DNA of 18,560 bases, taken from NCBI GenBank assembly GCA_007119985.1, contig SKOQ01000122.1:1-18560 (forward strand), in the 5' to 3' direction. Origin of the DNA: Marinospirillum sp. (lineage in GTDB: Bacteria > Pseudomonadota > Gammaproteobacteria > Pseudomonadales > Halomonadaceae). The notes below the pieces were generated by a model. It saw only the letters and a list, made by a program, of their open reading frames with translations, did no database searches and was not told the DNA's origin. The position numbers and the translations under genes were made by a program. This document shows positions 1 to 7,083 of the stretch, piece by piece (the stretch's first letter is position 1; each line of letters opens with the position of its first letter).

Positions 1-840
1 CAATCTTTGCGCGAGCTGATTAAAGAACAGCTGCGTGAGCAGGATGCGCTGCGTAATCCGACTGAGGCCTTGGTGCGTAATCGCTTGCTGAATGCCGGGT
101 TTAATGAAGCCTATATAAAAAAGCTCCTTAAGTTGATGGGGTTGAGTGCCGATTTAGATGCTCGCGCGGCTTGGAGCCAAGTGCTTGATCGGCTCAAGAT
201 GGAATTGCAAACTCTCGATGAAGAGCTGATCGATAAGGGCGGAATCGTTGCCTTAGTGGGGCCGACAGGCGTCGGTAAAACGACCACGCTGGGTAAGCTG
301 GCTGCACGTTTTGTGATGAAATATGGTGCCGATGAGCTCGCGCTGGTGACCACAGATTGTTATCGCATTGCGGCTTATGAGCAGCTCAGAACTTTTGGGC
401 GTATTCTTGAAGTGACTGTACGGGTAGTTGATGAAAACAACCCGCTTGATTTAACCTTGAAGTCCTTAAGGAATAAGCGCCTAGTGATGATTGATACTGC
501 GGGCTTGAACGTGCGTGATCCTAATCTGCAAAAACAGATGGCTTTACTGAACACCAGTCAGGCCAGAATCCGCCGCTTTATTGTCCTGCCTGCGACCAGC
601 CAAGCGCGGGTACTCAACGATACCTATGAAGCTTATCGTGAGGCCGGTCTCAACGGTTGTGTGCTGACCAAAATGGATGAAGCAGTCAATATTGGTGAGG
701 TGCTGGGGTTGGTCTTGGAAAAGCGCCTTCCTGTGGGCTATATCACTAATGGTCAAAAAATACCTGAAGATGTCCGTTTAGCCAGTGCGACTTCCTTGCT
801 GGGTCGATTTGCACGTGATGTAGAAAAAAGCGAAGAATGA
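1..840 (+). CDS. flhF: Flagellar biosynthesis GTPase FlhF (5' truncated by window edge)
   Basis: SRP-type GTPase that marks the cell pole for flagellum assembly. Only the C-terminal NG (GTPase) part of about 279 codons is visible. The reading frame is open to the first base, and the full family protein is usually over 400 residues, so the N-terminal basic region lies outside the window. Seen here: P-loop GPTGVGKT at 259-282, then DCYRIAAYEQLRTFG, the switch motif DTAG, the guanine-specificity motif TKMDEA, and the typical end YITNGQKIPEDV. All GTPase motifs look intact. A TTG at position 7 could be taken as a start by software but is internal. The next gene, fliA, begins only 22 bases after the TGA stop. 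The usual intervening partner gene flhG/fleN, whose product restrains FlhF, is missing here. Confidence 0.95.
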   Translation, partial: QSLRELIKEQLREQDALRNPTEALVRNRLLNAGFNEAYIKKLLKLMGLSADLDARAAWSQVLDRLKMELQTLDEELIDKGGIVALVGPTGVGKTTTLGKLAARFVMKYGADELALVTTDCYRIAAYEQLRTFGRILEVTVRVVDENNPLDLTLKSLRNKRLVMIDTAGLNVRDPNLQKQMALLNTSQARIRRFIVLPATSQARVLNDTYEAYREAGLNGCVLTKMDEAVNIGEVLGLVLEKRLPVGYITNGQKIPEDVRLASATSLLGRFARDVEKSEE

Positions 841-862
841 AACTTTTCGGTGGACTGAATAC

Positions 863-1600
863 ATGACGGCAGCCAAGGGTCTTCACCTTTATTCTCGAAA
901 TCAGCAGTTGGCCGATGCGCGGCTGCTGGAGACCTATGCTGGTCTGGTGCGCAAGATTGCCTACCACCTTTTAGGTCGTTTGCCCGCGAGCGTCCAGCTC
1001 GATGATTTGTTGCAGGCCGGTTCGATGGGTTTGATTGAAGCCTCGCGCAACTTTGATGCAGATAAGGGTGCGAGCTTCGAGACCTTTGCTTCGATTCGTA
1101 TTCGTGGGTCCATGCTGGATGAAGTGCGTAAGCATGATTGGACGCCGCGCTCAGTACACCGCAACAGCCGGCGTGTGGCCGAAGCGGTGAAGGCCATCGA
1201 AGACCGTACAGGACGAGATGCGCAGGATGAAGAAGTCGCAGCCGAGCTGGGTGTGAGCTTAGAGGATTATCATCAGTATCTTATGGATACAGCTGGATCG
1301 AAGCTGTTTAGTTTTGATGAGCTGAACAATCAGGAAGACTCGGCTTTTGAGATCCCTGATACCCGGGGTTCGGAGCCGCATGCTGATGTTGAGGGTTCGC
1401 GTTTTCAGGATGCTTTAGCAAAAGCAATTTCAGCTTTGCCTGAACGTGAACAAATGGTACTTTCACTGTACTATAATGAAGAGCTGAATCTCAAAGAGAT
1501 AGGGGCTGTTCTTTCGGTGAGTGAGTCTCGTGTCAGTCAAATTCTGAGTCAAGCCGCTGCACGCTTGCGAGGACGCTTGTCTGACTGGAAAAATGTATAG
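863..1600 (+). CDS. fliA: Flagellar sigma factor FliA (sigma-28)
   Basis: Alternative sigma factor that directs RNA polymerase to late flagellar and chemotaxis promoters. The 245-residue length is normal for the family. Region 2 covers about residues 25-97, with LVRKIAYHLLGRLP, DLLQAGSMGLIEA and the core/-10 recognition part GASFETFASIRIRGSMLDEV. Region 3 follows at about 100-140. Region 4 carries the helix-turn-helix LPEREQMVLSLYYNEELNL to SESRVSQILSQAAARLR at about 191-236. The ATG start gives MTAAKG, which resembles the Pseudomonas FliA start as I remember it. The upstream Shine-Dalgarno is weak (GGTGGA). It lies in the same operon as flhF. Its activity is normally held by the anti-sigma factor FlgM, which is not encoded in this window. 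Confidence 0.96.
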   Translation: MTAAKGLHLYSRNQQLADARLLETYAGLVRKIAYHLLGRLPASVQLDDLLQAGSMGLIEASRNFDADKGASFETFASIRIRGSMLDEVRKHDWTPRSVHRNSRRVAEAVKAIEDRTGRDAQDEEVAAELGVSLEDYHQYLMDTAGSKLFSFDELNNQEDSAFEIPDTRGSEPHADVEGSRFQDALAKAISALPEREQMVLSLYYNEELNLKEIGAVLSVSESRVSQILSQAAARLRGRLSDWKNV

Positions 1601-1604
1601 AATG

Positions 1605-1633
1605 CCTTCCTTTAGGAAAGGTTGTACTATAAT
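1605..1633 (+). promoter_or_regulatory. Possible promoter and small hairpin in the fliA-cheY gap
   Basis: The 69-base gap between fliA and cheY contains a perfect TATAAT at 1628-1633, about 37 bases before the cheY start. No good -35 box is found 16-18 bases upstream. Just before it, CCTTCC (1605-1610) and GGAAAGG (1615-1621) can form a six-pair stem with one bulged A. The hairpin has no T-tract, so it is unlikely to be a terminator. A weak internal promoter for the che genes is possible but rests on the -10 match alone. Confidence 0.3.
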
Positions 1634-1669
1634 TACTATTGCAGCTAGCAAGGTTTAACGGAGGTTGCC

Positions 1670-2056
1670 TTGAATAAAGATATGAAGATTCTCATCGTGG
1701 ATGATTTCGCGACTATGAGAAGGATCATCAAAAATCTACTCCGCGACTTGGGCTTCAACAATACTCATGAAGCGGATGATGGTCAGACAGCCATTCCTAT
1801 GCTCAACACAGGTAATTTTGACTTTGTGGTGACAGATTGGAATATGCCTGGTATGACAGGTTTTGATCTGCTCAAGCACATCCGCGCCGATCCAGATCTT
1901 AAAGACCTTCCTGTGCTGATGGTCACAGCTGAGTCGAAAAAAGAGCAGATCATTGCTGCTGCTCAAGCTGGTGTGAATGGGTATATTGTCAAGCCTTTTA
2001 CTGCTGCAGTATTAAAGGAAAAAATAGAAAAAATATTCGATCGCTTACAAAAATAG
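1670..2056 (+). CDS. cheY: Chemotaxis response regulator CheY
   Basis: Single-domain receiver. When phosphorylated by CheA it binds FliM at the flagellar switch and changes rotation. The 128 residues contain every receiver landmark: acidic pair Asp11-Asp12 (LIVDDF), phospho-acceptor Asp56 in [10 protein letters not shown], Thr86 in MVTAES and Lys108 in IVKPFTA. I chose the TTG at 1670 over the ATG at 1682. GGAGG at 1660-1664 sits 5 bases before the TTG but 17 before the ATG, and the resulting MNKDMKIL matches the start of Vibrio-type CheY as I recall it. There is no output domain. cheZ follows after 29 bases. Confidence 0.96.
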   Translation: MNKDMKILIVDDFATMRRIIKNLLRDLGFNNTHEADDGQTAIPMLNTGNFDFVVTDWNMPGMTGFDLLKHIRADPDLKDLPVLMVTAESKKEQIIAAAQAGVNGYIVKPFTAAVLKEKIEKIFDRLQK

Positions 2057-2085
2057 TCGTGGTTCGGCTCTCTTGAGGAGTGTGC

Positions 2086-2922
2086 ATGTCCGATCAAAAC
2101 GCTCAGACTGAAAATTTTGAGCAACTACTACGCACAACGACAGGTGAGTTAGTTGATAAAATCGAGCAAGGTCATCTCGCTGATGCCGTTAATCTTTTAC
2201 AAAAAATTAACGATGCTCGCAATTACAACCTCTACCTAGAAGTTGGGCGTCTGACTCGGGCATTGCATGATGCTATTCGAGACTTTCATCTGGATACATC
2301 GAACCACTTCCAATCGGCGCCTTTGTCGGAAGTTGCAGCTCAGGATACTGCTGAGACAGATATTTCAGAGATGGCCGATGCAAGGGATCGCCTCAACTAT
2401 GTTTTGAATCTCACGCAACAAGCTGCTGATCGCACCATGGACAAGGTAGAGGAGTCTCTGCCGCTTGTCACTAGCTGGCAAACTGAGGTCAAGTCCTTAC
2501 GCGTTGAGTGGGAGCGCTTGATACGCAGGGAGATGAAGCCTGAAGAGTTTCGTCAGCTTTATCACCGTATGGATGGTTTTCTTCGTACGAGTGAGGAAGA
2601 GGCAGGCCAGCTGGTAGACAATCTTTCGCAAATTACTTTAGCGCAGGATTATCAAGATTTAACTGGTCAAGTGGTGAAGAAAGTGATTACCCTTGTCCAT
2701 GAAGTCGAATCCAGCCTGGTCGGTCTTGTGCGTATGGCAAGCCAAGTGGATCAAATAACAGGCATACAGCATCCTCACGATGATGATGCAAGCAGACATA
2801 AAGCGGTCAATGACACTAGACATCTACCTGAAGGCCCGATAGTCAATGCTGAAAAGCGTGGTATTGAAGTGGTTTCAGGTCAAGACGAAGTCGATGACCT
2901 TCTCTCCAGTCTTGGGTTTTAA
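2086..2922 (+). CDS. cheZ: Protein phosphatase CheZ
   Basis: Removes phosphate from CheY-P and so terminates the signal at the motor. The 278 residues are somewhat longer than the roughly 214-residue enterobacterial protein. The long helical hairpin is visible. Its catalytic helix AQDYQDLTGQVVKKVI (about residues 186-201) matches the E. coli segment with the catalytic glutamine, here probably Gln190. A poorly conserved polar linker (about 225-262) is followed by QDEVDDLLSSLGF at the extreme C terminus, the classical CheY-docking peptide. I chose ATG 2086, with GAGGAG at 2075-2080 five bases upstream, rather than the GTG six bases earlier that overlaps this ribosome site. cheA starts 12 bases after the stop. 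Confidence 0.95.
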   Translation: MSDQNAQTENFEQLLRTTTGELVDKIEQGHLADAVNLLQKINDARNYNLYLEVGRLTRALHDAIRDFHLDTSNHFQSAPLSEVAAQDTAETDISEMADARDRLNYVLNLTQQAADRTMDKVEESLPLVTSWQTEVKSLRVEWERLIRREMKPEEFRQLYHRMDGFLRTSEEEAGQLVDNLSQITLAQDYQDLTGQVVKKVITLVHEVESSLVGLVRMASQVDQITGIQHPHDDDASRHKAVNDTRHLPEGPIVNAEKRGIEVVSGQDEVDDLLSSLGF

Positions 2923-2934
2923 AGGAGCCGTTGG

Positions 2935-5007
2935 ATGAGTCTAGATGCAGATCAGGATATTCTGCAGGATTTCCTTGTTGAAGCAGGTGAAATCCTGGAG
3001 CAACTCTCAGAACAATTGGTTGATCTGGAACAATCTCCAGATGATCCCGAGTTGCTCAATGCTATATTCCGCGGTTTCCATACCGTCAAGGGTGGCGCGG
3101 GCTTCCTTCAAATTGGACCTCTCGTAGACTGCTGCCATAACGCAGAAAACGTCTTTGACACGCTCAGGAAAAATCAGCGTCAAGTAACGCCTGAGCTGAT
3201 GGATACAGTGCTCAGTGCACTTGATGCCGTCAATGAGATGTTTGAAACGGTGCGCGGCCAAGAAATGCCAGAGCCAGCAGATGCAACGCTGCTTGAAGCC
3301 TTGGCTTATTATGCGCTGCCTGAAGGTGCGGCAGGAGCTGCTCCGGCACCCGCACCCGCGGCACCCGTCCAAGCTGCTGAGCCAGTGGATCACTCAGGCG
3401 ACATCACCGATGCAGAGTTTGAAAGTCTGCTCGATGCTTTGAGCCCAGAGGATCGTGCCGCGATAGAGGCAGAAAAGAAGCAAGCTCCAGCGGTGAGCTC
3501 TGGTAATGAAGACATCACCGAAGAAGAGTTTGACGCTCTGCTTGATCAGCTGCACGGTCAAGGTAAAGGGCCGGGTGCAGCGCCGGCAGCTTCTGCGCCA
3601 GTAGTGAGTTCACCAGCCTCCGGTAATGATGATATTACCGAAGAAGAATTCGAAGCTTTACTCGATCAGTTGCATGGAGAAGGCAAGGGGCCTGGTGCCT
3701 TGCCTCAGGGCGCTCAAGAGCCAGCTCCAAAGAAAGTAGAGCAGCCTGCACAACCCCCAGCGGTGAGAGCCGCACCTCCTGCCGTGGCAGCCAAAGCGCC
3801 GGCGGTGAAAAAAGATGTTGCTGCTGCCGACAATACAGTGCGTGTTGATACCTCGCGGCTAGATGAAATTATGAACATGGTGGGCGAGCTGGTTTTAGTG
3901 CGTAATCGCTTGGTTCGCCTAGGATCAGATAGTACCGACAGTGAGCTGGCGAAAGCGGTCGCGAACCTAGATGTGGTGACAGCCGACTTGCAAACCTCGG
4001 TGATGAAAACGCGGATGCAGCCAATTAAGAAGGTATTTGGTCGCTTCCCACGAGTCATTCGTGACCTATCACGCAAGATGAATAAAGAAATCAATCTTGA
4101 GATGATTGGTGAAGACACCGACTTGGATAAAAACCTTGTTGAAGCCTTGGCTGATCCTTTAGTCCACCTTGTTCGTAACTCGGCAGACCACGGCATCGAG
4201 ATGCCAGATGTGCGCGAGCAACGCGGCAAGCCACGTGCAGGTAAGGTGGTCTTGGCTGCTGAGCAAGAAGGCGATCATATTCTGCTCACTATCTCAGACG
4301 ATGGCGCGGGCATGGATCCAGAGGTGCTGAAGCGCAAGGCTGTTGAAAAGGGTCAGCTAGACCAAGACGCCGCCGATCGCTTATCAGACTCCGAAGCCTT
4401 TAACCTGATTTTTGCTGCTGGCCTGTCGACCAAAGATGAGATTTCAGATGTTTCTGGTCGTGGTGTGGGCATGGATGTTGTGAAGACAAAAATCTCACAG
4501 CTGAATGGTACGATTAATGTTTGGTCTGAATTAGGCAAAGGCAGCAAAATTATTATCAAGGTCCCGTTGACCTTGGCAATTATGCCTACGCTGATGATCA
4601 AGCTTCAGGATCAGACCTTTGCCTTGCCCTTGGTGAACGTGAACGAAATCTTCCAGTTGGATATTTCACGCGCGAACAAGATCGACGGTCAGGAAGTTAT
4701 CATTATTCGAGAAAAAACCCTGCCCTTGTTTTATCTACGCCGCTGGCTGGTGCGAGATATGAGCAAGCGCCAAATTTCTATCGAAGAACTGAAAGAAGCG
4801 CATGTAGTGGTCGTATCAATTGGTAATCAGCAGGTCGGTTTTGTTGTCGATGATTTGATCGGTCAAGAAGAAGTGGTTATCAAGCCTTTAGGGCAGATGC
4901 TACACGGTACACCTGGATTGGCCGGGGCCACCATTACCGGTGATGGCCGTATTGCTTTGATTCTTGATATTCCTGGCCTGCTCAAGCGTTATACAGGCCG
5001 TCGTTAG
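2935..5007 (+). CDS. cheA: Chemotaxis histidine kinase CheA
   Basis: Kinase core of the chemoreceptor array. It passes phosphate to CheY and CheB. Domains over 690 residues: P1 phosphotransfer at about 5-125, with phospho-accepting His49 in GFHTVKGGAGFL; a Pro/Ala-rich linker at about 130-298; P3 dimerisation at about 300-365 (RLDEIMNMVGELV); P4 ATP-binding at about 366-545, with the N box (LVHLVRNSADHGIE), G1 (DDGAGMDPE) and G2 (SGRGVGMDVV); and P5, CheW-like, at about 546-690. I see no folded P2 CheY/CheB-binding domain. Three copies of a short acidic motif lie in the linker instead (separate entry). In Vibrio a linker region of CheA called LID binds ParP, and the same role is plausible here. 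AAGGAG lies seven bases before the ATG. Confidence 0.96.
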   Translation: MSLDADQDILQDFLVEAGEILEQLSEQLVDLEQSPDDPELLNAIFRGFHTVKGGAGFLQIGPLVDCCHNAENVFDTLRKNQRQVTPELMDTVLSALDAVNEMFETVRGQEMPEPADATLLEALAYYALPEGAAGAAPAPAPAAPVQAAEPVDHSGDITDAEFESLLDALSPEDRAAIEAEKKQAPAVSSGNEDITEEEFDALLDQLHGQGKGPGAAPAASAPVVSSPASGNDDITEEEFEALLDQLHGEGKGPGALPQGAQEPAPKKVEQPAQPPAVRAAPPAVAAKAPAVKKDVAAADNTVRVDTSRLDEIMNMVGELVLVRNRLVRLGSDSTDSELAKAVANLDVVTADLQTSVMKTRMQPIKKVFGRFPRVIRDLSRKMNKEINLEMIGEDTDLDKNLVEALADPLVHLVRNSADHGIEMPDVREQRGKPRAGKVVLAAEQEGDHILLTISDDGAGMDPEVLKRKAVEKGQLDQDAADRLSDSEAFNLIFAAGLSTKDEISDVSGRGVGMDVVKTKISQLNGTINVWSELGKGSKIIIKVPLTLAIMPTLMIKLQDQTFALPLVNVNEIFQLDISRANKIDGQEVIIIREKTLPLFYLRRWLVRDMSKRQISIEELKEAHVVVVSIGNQQVGFVVDDLIGQEEVVIKPLGQMLHGTPGLAGATITGDGRIALILDIPGLLKRYTGRR
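3400..3699 (+). repeat. Threefold DIT-E-EF-LLD motif in the CheA linker
   Basis: Three related segments occur in the CheA linker. Residues 156-169 read DITDAEFESLLDAL, 193-206 read DITEEEFDALLDQL, and 233-246 read DITEEEFEALLDQL. The last two belong to a longer 27-residue unit (189-215 and 229-255, ending GKGPGA) repeated at exactly 40 residues. Between these two units I count 10 identical codons, 14 that differ only synonymously and 3 conservative replacements (E/D, D/E, Q/E). The protein sequence has therefore been kept while the DNA drifted. Each motif would form a short acidic amphipathic helix between flexible Pro/Ala stretches. Confidence 0.9.
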
Positions 5008-5029
5008 TTGCGTTGATCAGTTCCTTGAT

Positions 5030-5043
5030 CCCTTGTGCAAGGG
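5030..5043 (+). other. Small inverted repeat between cheA and cheB
   Basis: CCCTTG-TG-CAAGGG is a perfect palindrome, read as five pairs with a four-base loop. It sits between the cheA stop and the cheB ribosome site (GAGGAG, 5055-5060). No T-tract follows, so it is not an intrinsic terminator. It may be an mRNA stability or processing element, or chance. Confidence 0.3.
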
Positions 5044-5066
5044 AGAGGTCATAAGAGGAGAGTGGC

Positions 5067-6233
5067 ATGCCAATCACCGTGTTGGTGGTTGATGACTCAG
5101 GTTTTTTTCGTCGCCGTGTTTGTGAGCTGATTAAGACTGATCCACGCCTACAGGCTGTTGGAACAGCATCCAATGGCAAGGAAGCCATAGAAAAAACACT
5201 TGAGCTGAAGCCAGATGTCATTACCATGGATTACGAGATGCCCGTCATGGACGGCATTTCTGCTGTACGCGCGATTATGGCGCAGCAGCCAACACCAGTA
5301 CTGATGTTCTCATCCCTCACCCATGAAGGCGCACGCGTCACGCTTGATGCCCTTGAAGCGGGTGCAGTCGATTATTTACCTAAGAATTTTGAGGATATTT
5401 CTCGTCATGTCGATAAGATGGCGAAAATCCTCTGCGAGCGCATTATTACGGTTGCGCGCAGTCGCTCGCGTGCTCCCCATGCTGTTCGTCTTCCTCGCCC
5501 TTCGACCCCTATTGCGCGACCTAGCCAAGAAGCTAAGTCCACCTTGCGTGAGCGCATTGCGGCAAGACGCGAAGAGCAGCGCGAGACCCACAATAAAGAG
5601 CAGAGCCTGAAAACGAGCACCAAGGCTCATCTTGCTCCAGCTCCGAAGCCACGCAGCCAGCCTCGTCATTTTGATCTGGTCGCCATTGGCACTTCAACAG
5701 GTGGGCCTATGGCGCTACAGACAGTCTTGACTGAGTTGCCAGCTCATTTTCCTGCTCCGATCGTTTTAATCCAGCACATGCCGGGCACTTTTACTGGCGC
5801 CTTTGCTGAGCGTTTGAATGGTTTGTGTCAAATTCAGGTAAAGGAAGCGGAAGACGGTGATCCCTTGCGCCCTGGTGTTGCTTTGTTGGCGCCAGGAGGC
5901 AAGCAGATGCTGATTGATAAGCGTGGTGGTGGGTGTGTGCGTATTCTGCCGGGCGATGAGCGTTTGAATTACAAGCCGAGCGTTGATGTCACTTTTGGTT
6001 CTGCAGCCCAAGCTTTTCCAGGTAAGGTGCTGGGTGTCGTGCTCACCGGTATGGGGGCAGATGGACGTGAAGGCGCGCGGATGCTGAAAGAAACAGGCGC
6101 AGTGATCTGGGCGCAGGATGAAGCCAGCTCAGTGATCTATGGCATGCCCATGGCCATAGCCAAGGCCAATTTAGCGGATCAGATTATTAACTTGTCTGAT
6201 GTCGGCCAACAACTAATTAGCGATGTCACCTGA
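5067..6233 (+). CDS. cheB: Chemoreceptor glutamate methylesterase/deamidase CheB
   Basis: Demethylates and deamidates receptor glutamates to drive adaptation. It is activated by phosphorylation from CheA. The receiver domain spans about residues 3-120, with Asp10, phospho-acceptor Asp55 in TMDYEMPVMDG and Lys106. The linker at about 126-200 is long and rich in Arg, Lys and Gln, longer than in E. coli CheB. The catalytic domain spans about 203-385, with the serine of GTSTGG (Ser210), His237 in QHMPGTF and Asp332 in TGMGADG forming the triad. ATG 5067 has GAGGAG six bases upstream. The stop codon lies inside a small hairpin before parC. Confidence 0.96.
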   Translation: MPITVLVVDDSGFFRRRVCELIKTDPRLQAVGTASNGKEAIEKTLELKPDVITMDYEMPVMDGISAVRAIMAQQPTPVLMFSSLTHEGARVTLDALEAGAVDYLPKNFEDISRHVDKMAKILCERIITVARSRSRAPHAVRLPRPSTPIARPSQEAKSTLRERIAARREEQRETHNKEQSLKTSTKAHLAPAPKPRSQPRHFDLVAIGTSTGGPMALQTVLTELPAHFPAPIVLIQHMPGTFTGAFAERLNGLCQIQVKEAEDGDPLRPGVALLAPGGKQMLIDKRGGGCVRILPGDERLNYKPSVDVTFGSAAQAFPGKVLGVVLTGMGADGREGARMLKETGAVIWAQDEASSVIYGMPMAIAKANLADQIINLSDVGQQLISDVT

Positions 6234-6243
6234 GCCGCAGGTG
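6227..6243 (+). other. Hairpin spanning the cheB stop codon
   Basis: CACCTG (6227-6232) and CAGGTG (6238-6243) form a perfect six-pair stem around the loop AGCCG. The cheB TGA (6231-6233) is partly inside the stem. The parC Shine-Dalgarno (AGGAG) follows a few bases later. Ribosomes finishing cheB would open it, which fits translational coupling of parC. No T-tract is present. Confidence 0.35.
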
Positions 6244-6264
6244 GTCTACAGGAGTTAAGACAGC

Positions 6265-7083
6265 ATGCATGTCTGGGCAGTTGCCAATCAAAAAGGTGGC
6301 GTAGGAAAAACAACAACAGCCATTACGCTCGGAGGCATCCTTGCGGATAAAGGTCATCAGGTTCTCTTGCTGGACTTGGATCCTCACGGATCTTTGACCA
6401 GTTATTTCAAATATGATCCTGATAGTGTCGATAAGAGTGTTTACGACCTTTTTCAACATCGCCAAGTCCCTGAGTCGCTCCCAGCTAGTTTGCTACTCGA
6501 TACAGGCCATGATCGAATTAAGATTATGGCCGCTTCGACAGCGCTGGCGACCTTAGAGCGGCAGGTGAGCGGTAAGGGTGGAATGGGGCTGGTGATTGCT
6601 AAATCTTTAGCCCAGCTGTGGAACCGATTTGATTATGTGCTGATTGATAGCCCACCGGTTTTGGGTTTGCTGATGATCAATGCGCTGGCTGCCTGTGAGC
6701 AGTTGATTATTCCAGTGCAAACTGAGTTCTTGGCAATTAAAGGTCTGGAACGCATGATGCGTACGCTGAAAATGATCAATAAAGCACGCAAGCAGGGCCT
6801 GCCTTACACTGTAGTGCCAACCCTCTATGACCGTCGTACTCAGGCCTCGATTCAAAGCTTAAGGCTGTTACGCAATACCTATGGTGATGTGATTTGGCAT
6901 TCAATGGTACCGGTTGATACTAAGTTTCGCGATGCCAGCGTTGCTGGTATGCCAGCATCCATGCTCGATCCAAATAGTCGTGGGGTTCACGCTTATAGTG
7001 TGTTACTGAAATTTTTGCAGGAAAAAGAAACTGAGCTCAGACGTCAGTCACCTGCTTCGCTTCAGGAGGGGACTGGACAATGA
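6265..7083 (+). CDS. parC: ParA/MinD-type ATPase of the chemotaxis locus (ParC)
   Basis: ParA-family ATPase. In Vibrio it is called ParC and positions chemotaxis arrays at the cell pole together with ParP. The 272 residues begin almost at the deviant Walker A motif KGGVGKTTT (Lys10, Lys15), with LLLDLDPHGSLTSYF at about 35-50 and the Walker B-like DYVLIDSPPVLGLL following. There is no DNA-binding N-terminal helix-turn-helix as in plasmid ParA. AGGAG lies about ten bases upstream of the ATG. Its TGA overlaps the parP ATG (ATGA), so the two are translationally coupled. It is not the flagellar-number ATPase FlhG: its place after cheB and next to parP argues for the array-positioning role. The symbol parC follows Vibrio usage and is unrelated to topoisomerase IV. 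Confidence 0.88.
   Translation: MHVWAVANQKGGVGKTTTAITLGGILADKGHQVLLLDLDPHGSLTSYFKYDPDSVDKSVYDLFQHRQVPESLPASLLLDTGHDRIKIMAASTALATLERQVSGKGGMGLVIAKSLAQLWNRFDYVLIDSPPVLGLLMINALAACEQLIIPVQTEFLAIKGLERMMRTLKMINKARKQGLPYTVVPTLYDRRTQASIQSLRLLRNTYGDVIWHSMVPVDTKFRDASVAGMPASMLDPNSRGVHAYSVLLKFLQEKETELRRQSPASLQEGTGQ

Noticed and set aside
3330..3830. Pro/Ala-rich CheA linker as a sign of frameshift or foreign insertion
   Set aside because: The frame is continuous, such linkers are common between CheA P1 and P3, and the repeated motif shows selection on the protein.
3714..4229. A 171-codon open frame on the minus strand inside cheA
   Set aside because: It lies fully within the strongly conserved P3/P4 coding region of cheA, its translation is Ser/Arg/Thr-rich without any domain, and it has no ribosome site; it is a shadow frame.
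6265..7083. Possibility that the ParA-type ATPase is a relocated FlhG
   Set aside because: Its position after cheB, four-base overlap with parP, and lack of an evident N-terminal FlhF-activating motif before the Walker A fit ParC better.
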